In this document: positions 35,020-42,414 of the stretch, one piece after another
How positions within the stretch are numbered: position 1 is the stretch's first letter
Layout of the letters: every line of letters begins with the position of its first letter
Assembly (NCBI RefSeq): GCF_002874775.1
Contig: NZ_CP020991.1
Coordinates: forward strand, 1,183,225 to 1,247,224
DNA from: Monoglobus pectinilyticus
GTDB lineage: Bacteria; Bacillota; Clostridia; Monoglobales; Monoglobaceae
Direction of reading: 5' to 3'
DNA length: 64,000 nucleotides
Notes under the pieces: generated by a model
What the model was told of the DNA's origin: nothing
Seen by the model: only the letters and a program-made list of their open reading frames with translations
Database searches by the model: none
Position numbers and translations under genes: made by a program

Positions 35020-36381
35020 CTAAGAAGCTGTCGTAAAACCGGAACAGCACGAATAATTGTTGTCAATATAATTTGCTACAAACTGAGCTCTGACAACACG
35101 TTCTGAACAAAGTCCAAAGCCCTCGTCCGGCAGAATGAACTGTATGCATGAAACAAGCACATCTGAACAAGTTGGCAATCCGTGCGGCGGAATGACAAAG
35201 GTTTTCATACCACGGGGCTGAATTTCGTTGTTTGGATCTAATTCTGTCAAAATGACCGCTAAAGCAACGCGCCTGTCAGGACAAACATTTAGCAGATTAA
35301 CATCCAGCTGTAAAATTCGGCCTGTGTCATTTAGCTCCAAATTACCTGCGTCAAACTGTATAAACTCGTTGCATCCGGTCAGCGGTATGTCTATCGGTGT
35401 AGAGCATAAGTCAACAGGGACTACAGACTGGCAATCTACAAAAACAGAAGGATTAGCAAAGCTGGCAGTATTTCCCTCATTATCTGTATATGAAATAGAT
35501 TGGTCAATGTTTTTAATACCTGAAGTAGTGGCGTTATGCTTGATAGTAAATCTAACCGTTGCGCTTTCGGTAGAAGTTGAGCCAAGCTGGCTAATGTTCC
35601 ATCGGAATGATGTTCCTGTCAGCATTGATATAGTGCCCACCGAAGCTGTTGGAGTGCCGGTAATAATAAAATCAGGATTTATTACCTCATTTATTACTAT
35701 ATCAGTTGCACCGGGGACTGATATATTTGCCGCTAAATCTGCAAATAATTGTTCCAGTTCGGAGCTGTCCGGAGCAATAGAAACATGTGTTATATCGGGG
35801 TCTGACGCCCAATTATTCAGAGCGTCAATATCGATTCCGCCATTGCCAACGAGACCAATTGCGTAAATTGTAATTCCCATGGCTTTTGCAGCGGCAGCAA
35901 TTGGAGACGGATTTGGACCGGTTGTGGTTTCACCGTCAGTAAACATAACAATGACGCGGTTGTTGGTTGATGAGTTCAAAAGCGACGTTGCCTGTGTGAA
36001 AGCGTCGCCATGGTTTGTTAGTCCGTCGGCAGTCAGTGACGCTGCAGCTGATTTCAAATTTGATACAGAAGTGATAAGTCCGGTATTTTGAACCGCCGTA
36101 TCTGCAAAACTAACTATACCAATACGGCTGCCGGAACCAATTTGACCGGGACTTCCGTCGGTAGCGTCGGAGATAATATCTATAAAAGTATTAACGCCAG
36201 TTTTCAAATCAGCGAGCGGCTGACCTTCCATACTTCCGGAACGGTCAAGGACTAAAACAATATCTGTTGGATTGGTGGTGATATCCGGTGCGGCGGTGAT
36301 TCCAATTGTAACATTTAAAGAACCCTGACAATTGATGGAGCTAACACCGCCTATAGATTTATTTGAACTAATTATTCCCAT
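35020..36381 (-). CDS. von Willebrand factor A domain protein
   Basis: 453 residues. The vWA domain (about 40-215) has an intact MIDAS: DIVLVLDRSGSMEG (DxSxS), a Thr in GLTNHGDAF and the Asp in VIVMFTDGETTTG. A beta-sandwich of about 100 residues follows (PDFIITGTPTASVGTISMLTG), then a C-terminal domain with QPRGMKTFVIPPHG and several cysteines. No signal peptide or membrane anchor, as in the DUF11 neighbour. Proteins with this N-terminus recur in gut Clostridia; the role is unproven, spore surface being one suggestion. Confidence 0.85.
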   Translation of the reverse strand: MGIISSNKSIGGVSSINCQGSLNVTIGITAAPDITTNPTDIVLVLDRSGSMEGQPLADLKTGVNTFIDIISDATDGSPGQIGSGSRIGIVSFADTAVQNTGLITSVSNLKSAAASLTADGLTNHGDAFTQATSLLNSSTNNRVIVMFTDGETTTGPNPSPIAAAAKAMGITIYAIGLVGNGGIDIDALNNWASDPDITHVSIAPDSSELEQLFADLAANISVPGATDIVINEVINPDFIITGTPTASVGTISMLTGTSFRWNISQLGSTSTESATVRFTIKHNATTSGIKNIDQSISYTDNEGNTASFANPSVFVDCQSVVPVDLCSTPIDIPLTGCNEFIQFDAGNLELNDTGRILQLDVNLLNVCPDRRVALAVILTELDPNNEIQPRGMKTFVIPPHGLPTCSDVLVSCIQFILPDEGFGLCSERVVRAQFVANYIDNNYSCCSGFTTAS

Positions 36382-36508
36382 TTCTATAACCTACCTTATA
36401 ATAATTTGAGCATTACGCTCAATATCAATATATGTCGAAAAATCATATATGTTAATATATTATAGCAGGTGAAAATCATATAAATAATAAAATAAAAGTA
36501 TGTGAATA

Positions 36509-37820
36509 GTGAGCGTCGGCAGGCCGCATTTATGCGGAGCGTAAGGCGAGCAACGCGGGCAGGAAGTAATACTAAAAGTTTATACTATTCCGTGCCTACG
36601 CACCTAACGAGGTGGTCTGCGACCATCCTACCGAGGTTTGTCCCCAAAACCTAAAAAAGTTTAATATATAAAAGTTAATGATCATCGTAGTCTTCAAGTT
36701 TTTTTAATGTATCATTTCAAAGTTTTTCTAAAAGATTTTTCTAATATTTATATATATACAATCTAAACAATTTCCTTGAATATTTAAAGAAATATTAACA
36801 AAAAAAGGGTTAAATAGTGAGCATCGGCAGGCCGCAATTATGCGGCGCGTAAGGCGAGCAACGCGGGCAGGAAGTAATACTAAAAGTTTATACTATTCCA
36901 TGCCTACGCACCTAACGAGGTGGTCTTCGACCACCCTACCGAAGTTTGAAAACCCCTTCAAATATTAATAAGATAAAAGTTAATGATTATCGTAGTCTTC
37001 AAGTTTTTTTAATGTATTATCTCTAAGTTTTTCTAAAAGATTTTTTTAATATTTATATATATACAATCTAAACAATTTCCCTGAATATTTAAAGAAATAT
37101 TAACAAATAAAGAGGTTTATAGTGAGCGTCGGCAGGCCGCATTTATGCGGAGCGTAAGGCGAGCAACGCGGGCAGGATATAAAACTAAAAGTTTATACTA
37201 ATATACTATTCTATGCCTGCGCACCTAACGAGGTGGTCTGCGACCACATAGAGTATACATATTATTGACATTGTAGGTTGAAATTAAATACCTTTTGTTG
37301 CTCACACCCACTTTCATAGAAAGTGGGGTCACACCCTACCGAAGTTTGAAAACCCCTTCAAATATTAATAAGATAAAAGTTAATGATTATTGTAGTCTTC
37401 AAGTTTTTTTAATGTATCATCTCTAAGTTTTTCTAAAAGATCTTTTTTAATATTTATATATACAGTCCAAACAATTTCCCTGAATATCTAAAAAAATATT
37501 AATAAAGAAAGTGGAAATAGTGAGCGTCGGCAGGCCGCATTCATGCGGCACGTAAGGCGAGCCGTGTGGACAGGATATAAAACTAAAAATGTAAACTAAT
37601 ATACTATCCCACGCCTACGCACCTAACGAGGTGGTCTGAGACCACCCTACCGAGGTTTGCCCCCCCAAAAACCCCAAAAAATTTTTAATATATAAATAGT
37701 TAATAATTATCGTAATCTTCAAGTTTTTTTATGTATCATTTCTAAGTTTTTCTAAAAGATCTTTTTTAATATTTATATATACAAGCTAAACAATTTCCTT
37801 GAATATCTAAAAAAATATTT
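36509..37820. repeat. Tandem array of about 305-bp units, each an inverted pair of hairpin repeats (B then inverted A)
   Basis: Four units start near 36509, 36816, 37121 and 37519, plus a trailing partial spacer. Each holds module B (GCGTCGGCAGGCCGC, hairpin, GCGTAAGGCGAGCAACGCG), about 45 bp, then module A reversed (CTACGCACCTAACGAGG, hairpin, CCTACCGAAGTTTG), and a 165-bp AT-rich spacer. Stems: CCGCAT/ATGCGG in B, GGTGGTC/GACCACC in A with loops TGC, TTC or TGA. The third unit is longer by the inserted element at 37248. No gene overlaps. Confidence 0.9.
37248..37334. repeat. Element C copy 1, inserted in the A hairpin of the third unit
   Basis: About 87 bp splitting GACCAC from CCTACCGA. 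Contains TTGACATTGTAGGTT, an AT-rich middle, then CACACCCACTTTC, ATA, GAAAGTGGGGTCACA: a 9-bp hairpin CCCACTTTC/GAAAGTGGG. Ends ambiguous by one base; no target duplication longer than 1 bp. Confidence 0.8.
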
Positions 37821-38004
37821 TTTAATGTGCAATAATTTTTGAGCCAATAAATACAAAGATAATTCTCACACAACATAATTGTCCCACCATACAAAGATAT
37901 AATACAATTATATTACAATTTGCATAATATCAAGTACCCGAAGTATATTTGCAAATTATTCTTCTATAATAATGCGTAAATGAAGTATTTATAGGAGAGA
38001 TATT
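37821..38004. other. AT-rich spacer without a gene
   Basis: Between the tandem array and the remnant at 38005. No feature recognised. Confidence 0.5.
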
Positions 38005-38058
38005 ATGAAATCAATCGAAGCAGTATTAGGAGACTTTGTAGAGATTAGGAAATTGTGA
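38005..38058 (+). pseudogene. Remnant: 17-codon 5' end of a gene
   Basis: ATG at 38005 with a good ribosome site (TAGGAGAGATATT) opens MKSIEAVLGDFVEIRKL and stops at TGA 38056-38058. This is 43 bases before the inverted repeat at 38102. Reads like the start of a real gene cut off by the element next to it. Family not recognised. Confidence 0.4.
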
Positions 38059-38076
38059 TGTAAACGACCCGATAAT

Positions 38077-38103
38077 TTCTTTTGTGCTTTGTACACAAAA
38101 GAA
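38077..38103. other. Perfect 10-bp hairpin
   Basis: TTCTTTTGTG pairs with CACAAAAGAA around a 7-base loop, at the left border of the inverted-repeat island. Confidence 0.6.
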
Positions 38104-38153
38104 AAAGCCCTGTTTATTTCACGTTGACTTTGTGTACTACCATGAATAAATAT
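38102..38153 (+). repeat. Left arm of a 52-bp imperfect inverted repeat flanking the XRE gene
   Basis: AAAAAGCCCTGTTT, CGTTGACTTTGT, ACTACC and TGAATAAA are shared with the reverse complement of 38719-38772, with about seven mismatches. Confidence 0.75.
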
Positions 38154-38210
38154 GAAAAGATAATCAAATATAATATAAATAATTTAAAAGTAGCTTGAGG
38201 AGAGAAGAAA

Positions 38211-38534
38211 ATGTATGAGGAATATATAAGGGAAAGAATAACAGAATTGCGAATGAGAAAAAACATATCAGAAAGATGTATGAGTTTAGATATGGGACAT
38301 TCGGAAGGATATATAAATCATATAACATCAGGAAAAGCAATGCCGTCAATGAGTGAATTTTTTGAAATATGCAGATATTTTGGGATAACGCCATATGAAT
38401 TTTTTAATGAAAATATGAAGTATCCTGAAAAAATACATAAAATAATAAAAGGAATAAAAAAACTAAATGAAAAGGATACAGAGCTGATAATTAATTTAAT
38501 AGAAAGTTATAAAGATAGTAATAAAAAATATTAA
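38211..38534 (+). CDS. XRE-family DNA-binding regulator
   Basis: 107 residues, ribosome site TTGAGGAGAGAAGAAA. N-terminal HTH (about 5-62): RERITELRMRKNISERCMSL, MGHSEGYINHITSGKAMPSM and EFFEICRYFGITPYEFF follow the XRE pattern. C-terminal helical tail (70-107). Sits between two inverted repeats in a gene-poor region; no divergent partner. Target unknown; small phage-repressor-like regulators of this type are common in Clostridia mobile regions. Confidence 0.88.
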   Translation: MYEEYIRERITELRMRKNISERCMSLDMGHSEGYINHITSGKAMPSMSEFFEICRYFGITPYEFFNENMKYPEKIHKIIKGIKKLNEKDTELIINLIESYKDSNKKY

Positions 38535-38543
38535 CAAATCGGG

Positions 38544-38675
38544 GACTGCGCTCCTCACGCGGCAGATTTCATCTGCATTGATACATATTAATGATATTGC
38601 AGGTAATGGTAAAATAAGTTAGAATGTATCACACACACTTTTTTTAAAAGTGTGGTCACAGCTACCGAAATTTTC
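38544..38675. repeat. Degenerate family A copy split by element C copy 2 (38577-38660)
   Basis: Left part GACTGCGCTCCTCACGCGG, then GCAGAT, TTC, ATCTGC as stem. Element C follows: ATACATATTAATGATATTG through the stem CACACTTTT/AAAAGTGTG to GGTCACA. The right part GCTACCGAAATTTT completes the A copy. The insertion point, just after the hairpin and before CTACCGA, is the same as in copy 1. Confidence 0.75.
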
Positions 38676-38718
38676 CAAAACAACAATTTTTATCAAATGA
38701 AATAAATAGGAACTTGGA

Positions 38719-38772
38719 ATATCTTTATTCACGGTAGTTTACAAAGTCAACGGGAAAGAAACAGGGCTTTTT
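38719..38772 (-). repeat. Right arm of the 52-bp imperfect inverted repeat
   Basis: Partner of 38102-38153. Outer ends are AAAAAGCCC on both sides, so the arms point inwards like terminal inverted repeats of a 670-bp island. Confidence 0.75.
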
Positions 38773-38870
38773 TCATCATGAAGCCATGCTTCATGGTGAA
38801 ATGAGCGGGGAGCGAGCGCCCCTTGGAGCCGTTAGGCGACCTAAGCGAGCAAGCACTTTTTCTTTTATTT
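38773..38870. repeat. GC-rich hairpin cluster, possibly B-related
   Basis: CATGAAG/CTTCATG stem (38776-38794), GGGG/CCCC stem, and GAGCCGTTAGGCGACCTAAGCGAGC, which resembles the right half of module B. Divergent; assignment tentative. Confidence 0.45.
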
Positions 38871-38950
38871 GAGTATTCATAATAATGACATTGTAGGTTA
38901 TTTAAAACAAGTAACTTTGTATCACACGCACCATACAGGTGCGGTCACAG
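38871..38950. repeat. Element C copy 3
   Basis: GAGTATTCATAATAATGACATTGTAGGTT, AT-rich middle, TATCACACGCACC, short loop, GGTGCGGTCACAG. Stem CGCACC/GGTGCG replaces the stems of copies 1 and 2 while the flanks stay the same. Not inside a recognisable A copy. An 11-bp hairpin TTTCTTTTTCT/AGAAAAAGAAA follows at 38959-38984. Confidence 0.78.
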
Positions 38951-39155
38951 GTGAAGCGTTTCTTTTTCTTGCCAGAAAAAGAAATGGTTCAAACACCTTA
39001 TTATGTAATAATAAAATTTTTTATATGGGGTCATATACAAAGTAAATATATGGTTTATATAATATTATATGGTTTATACAACATACTATATCCATTGTTA
39101 TATAGTGGTTATATTTTTTAACTATAATTAAAAGTATTAAAAAAAGATAGGAAGT

Positions 39156-39338
39156 ATGACATAATATCAATTATTTAAGAAAAGCGGTGTGCCGCAATCT
39201 ACTATAAGTACAATATTAAATTGTTCATATCTAAGTGTAAAAATACGTATTATATATGAACTTTGTGAAGGTTTTGATATAAGCCTTGAGAAATTTTTTA
39301 ACTTTCCGCTGTTCGAGCGTGAAAATATCGATGATTAA
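39156..39338 (+). pseudogene. Remnant of an XRE-family regulator
   Basis: After ATG 39156 (site ATAGGAAGT) the third codon is TAA. From 39165 one frame reads YQLFKKSGVPQSTISTILNC and continues through KIRIIYELCEGFDISLEKFF to the TAA at 39336-39338. This is the second half of an XRE HTH and its C-terminus; the N-terminal helix is missing. A second decayed regulator in the same accessory stretch. Confidence 0.7.
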
Positions 39339-39478
39339 AATTGTGCTGTCAGCAAAAAATAAATTTAATATAAGTTTTTATTTGTTTATTTTTAGTGACT
39401 TTTTTACTGATATATGCTATACTGTTATTATAATAGTTTTAAAAAATTGGTGCAGTATATCAGAATTGGGGGCGCAGG

Positions 39479-41371
39479 ATGTTGAAAGGGAGAAAACTTT
39501 TAAAAATTAACCTGCTGGTAAGTATTATATTGGTATTTGGCTTCATTATAACTTCATTTTTGAGTTATAATGCCAATTACAGAACCTCTCTCAGTAATGT
39601 GGAGCAGGTGTCGTCTCTGACGGCCGAAAGTATATATTATCAGCTGACTACTATGTTCACACGTCCTGTTAACATCTCGCTTACTATGTCGAGAGACACT
39701 CTCCTGGTTACCCAGCTTAATGAAGAAACAAAGCAGATGAATAATGAGGAATATATCTCAACACTGAAAAATTACCTTGAGACATACCGCGGAAAATATA
39801 ATTTTGACTCTGTCTTTCTTGTCTCCGAAGCGACTAAACGGTATTATAACTTTAACGGCGTAGACCGCGTTCTGACTGAGGATAATCCTGAAAACGTTTG
39901 GTATTATGATTTGATGAAAAGCGGGCAGGAATATTCGTTAAATGTTGATAACGATGAAGTTGACGGCGCAGACAACGCCATAACTGTTTTTGTAAACTGC
40001 AAGATATACGGAGAGAATAACAAGGTTTTGGGAGTAGTCGGAGTAGGAATAAGAATAAGCTATCTTAAGGACTTTTTGAAGACCTATGAGGAAAAATATC
40101 ATCTGAGAACCTGTTTGGTAAATGAGGACGGCATAATCGAAATATCCACTACACATACAGGTTATGGCAGAACCGATTGGTTTAGCGAATACGGCAGGGA
40201 ATCTATACGCAGTCAGGTGCTTGACTGGAAGAGCGATAAGAGTAATTTAGAATTTTGGACTGAAAACGAGGATAACAGTCAGGAAAAAAGTTTTGTGGCT
40301 TCACGTTATATTCCGGAGCTGTCATGGCACTTGGTAGTTGAGCAGGACACCGGAAGTATAATCGGTCAGATGAAAATAAGACTTTATTTGACAGCAGTTA
40401 TTATTATCGGAATCATTATTATTGTATTGATAATAATAAGTTTAGTATTATTTAAGTTTATAAAGCAAATATCAGAACTCATGGAGGAACGTCAGGCAAT
40501 ATTTAAAAAGGCTACTGAGGAACTTTATGACAATATTTATGAATTGAATATAACTAAAAATGGTTATGCAAACGCTCCCACAAAACAGTACTTTGAGAGT
40601 TTGGGCGCAAAGGGTCTGCCGTATAACAAGGCGCTTAAAGTTGTGGCTGAGAAGCAGATTAAAAAAGAATACAGAGAGGGATATATTTCAACGTTTTCGC
40701 CCGAAAACGTCATTAAAGAATTTGAGAGCGGAAATAATCATTTAAGTTATGACTTTTTGATTACTCAGAATGATATGGACTATTTTTGGATGCGTATTGA
40801 CGCATATATATTCCTGTCACAAGAGGATAACTGTATTCACATGTTCACATATCGTAAGAATATAGACGCGGAAAAACAAATAGAGCGTCGGGCGTCGACA
40901 GATGAGATGACCGGATTCCTTACTAAAACGGCGACTGAGCATTCTATTATGTCTGAATTATCTGAAAAGCCGGAGGACTTATATGCGTTCTTTATCTTTG
41001 ACATAGATAATTTTAAACAGGCAAACGACCAATTTGGTCACTCATTTGGGGATTACTGCCTTAAAGAGTTTACTGAGGTTATAAGGAACCATTTCAGGGA
41101 CGGCGATATATTGGGACGTATCGGCGGAGACGAATTTGTGGCGTTTATACCGATTCCTGATACCAGATGGGTGGAAAGCAAAGCGAGAGAGTTATCAGCA
41201 GCTTTAAACTTCAACTGCGTAAGAGAGGAAAAGGAGTGGAAGCTGTCCTCAAGTATAGGCGTGTCGATTGCTCCGGAAGACGGAAACGACTTTAAAACAT
41301 TGTATGAGAAGGCGGACGCTGCTCTGTACCGTACCAAGCAGAGAGGAAAGAACGGATACACCATATATTAA
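39479..41371 (+). CDS. Membrane diguanylate cyclase with extracellular sensor domain
   Basis: Makes cyclic-di-GMP from two GTP. 630 residues: membrane helix 1 (about 9-30), an extracytoplasmic Cache-like sensor (35-300), helix 2 (about 304-328), a PAS-like linker (about 345-465) and a GGDEF domain (about 470-630). The catalytic motif GGDEF is intact (549-553), with metal/substrate residues in FDIDNFKQANDQFGHSFGD and an RDGD inhibitory I-site nine residues upstream of GGDEF. Start codon by best fit to a GGGGGCGCAGG site. No EAL domain or other c-di-GMP gene nearby; ligand unknown. Confidence 0.93.
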   Translation: MLKGRKLLKINLLVSIILVFGFIITSFLSYNANYRTSLSNVEQVSSLTAESIYYQLTTMFTRPVNISLTMSRDTLLVTQLNEETKQMNNEEYISTLKNYLETYRGKYNFDSVFLVSEATKRYYNFNGVDRVLTEDNPENVWYYDLMKSGQEYSLNVDNDEVDGADNAITVFVNCKIYGENNKVLGVVGVGIRISYLKDFLKTYEEKYHLRTCLVNEDGIIEISTTHTGYGRTDWFSEYGRESIRSQVLDWKSDKSNLEFWTENEDNSQEKSFVASRYIPELSWHLVVEQDTGSIIGQMKIRLYLTAVIIIGIIIIVLIIISLVLFKFIKQISELMEERQAIFKKATEELYDNIYELNITKNGYANAPTKQYFESLGAKGLPYNKALKVVAEKQIKKEYREGYISTFSPENVIKEFESGNNHLSYDFLITQNDMDYFWMRIDAYIFLSQEDNCIHMFTYRKNIDAEKQIERRASTDEMTGFLTKTATEHSIMSELSEKPEDLYAFFIFDIDNFKQANDQFGHSFGDYCLKEFTEVIRNHFRDGDILGRIGGDEFVAFIPIPDTRWVESKARELSAALNFNCVREEKEWKLSSSIGVSIAPEDGNDFKTLYEKADAALYRTKQRGKNGYTIY

Positions 41372-41453
41372 AAGCAGAATAAAGAGGAGACTGCCGCAAG
41401 TTTGGGAGATTCATCTAATTTATTTTGACGGTGTATAATAATAGGATTTTAAA

Positions 41454-41515
41454 TAATGATGGTGACCCACAAAAAAGTTAGATTTTTGGTCTAACTTTCG
41501 TGGGTCACATCATTA
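41454..41515. repeat. Long hairpin after the GGDEF gene
   Basis: AATGATG and TGACCCAC, then AAGTTAGA, pair with TCTAACTT and GTGGGTCACATCATT across a 7-base loop. Total about 62 bases with few mismatches and no T-tract after it. Unlike the other terminators here; may be a small hairpin element or an RNA stability structure. Confidence 0.65.
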
Positions 41516-41859
41516 TAAAGAAGTTTTATTTTTTATTGCCTATATGCAAGAAACTATATAAATTTTTTTATTGTTTACGCTGAATTTATACGTTGATTAA
41601 TAATTAATAAGCTGATTTATTTATACTGTAATATGAAAACACCGTATACGTTCATGTTGTATTTCCAAATAGTTCTGACTTTTGGTATACAATTTATTGA
41701 AAGCATAGGGTATTTAGTCTATTGTTTTATATTTTAAGAACAAGTTAATTTAACAGAAATATTATCGCGTCAAGACTGCGAATAAAAATTTTAATAATTA
41801 CTTCTATATTTCTGAATTTCCATAACTGCTATTATTGTCTGTTATATTTATATAATTTT
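41516..41859. other. AT-rich intergenic stretch without a gene
   Basis: Nothing recognised between the long hairpin and the VOC gene. Confidence 0.55.
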
Positions 41860-42267
41860 TTATATTCCGCTGGCATCATTGAGTTCAAACAGGTTGCCTT
41901 CAGGGTCCCTGAAATAGGTGCAGCGCATACCCCAATCCTCAATAGTCTGTGGTTCTCCTAAAAACTGCACTCCTGCCTCTTTCAGACGTTTATAGTCTTT
42001 TTCAAGGTCATCTGAGGGGATAACGGCTACAACGGTATCAGGCTGTGAATTGCAGTCGGGCTGGTTATAGCCTTTAAACATACTCATATTTTCTCCGTTA
42101 AAAATTGCAAAGCAAGGCGGAGCGTCTTTTTCTACGGCAAAAGAGGTATAAGGACCGTTTCTGTCACCCCATACCGGAGTTAAGCCGATTTTATCCGTGT
42201 AAAAGTCAAAACATTCTCCATAATTCTTCCGAACCAAAATTCTGATTGTAGTATTATCAAACCGCAT
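41860..42267 (-). CDS. VOC-family (glyoxalase/bleomycin-resistance fold) protein
   Basis: 135 residues from the ATG at 42267 behind TTGGAGGTAAAACAA. Paired beta-alpha-beta modules: NTTIRILVRKNYGECFDFYT, DKIGLTPVWGD, and the C-terminal MRCTYFRDPEGNLFELND, with the conserved Glu metal ligand. Enzyme or binding protein of unknown substrate. Confidence 0.88.
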   Translation of the reverse strand: MRFDNTTIRILVRKNYGECFDFYTDKIGLTPVWGDRNGPYTSFAVEKDAPPCFAIFNGENMSMFKGYNQPDCNSQPDTVVAVIPSDDLEKDYKRLKEAGVQFLGEPQTIEDWGMRCTYFRDPEGNLFELNDASGI

Positions 42268-42414
42268 TTGTTTTACCTCCAATATATTTTTTATTTAGAT
42301 ATTAGTTAAGGCTTGTCCTAAATATTTCGTGGTTTTTATTTGATACCCATGTGCATTGGTAATTTTCGAATATTGTTTATAAATAGTAAAATATATAACT
42401 GTGGTTCAATTATA

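Noticed and set aside
38939-39121. 60-codon ORF starting in element C
   Set aside because: Begins inside the hairpin of a repeat and consists of AT-driven residues.
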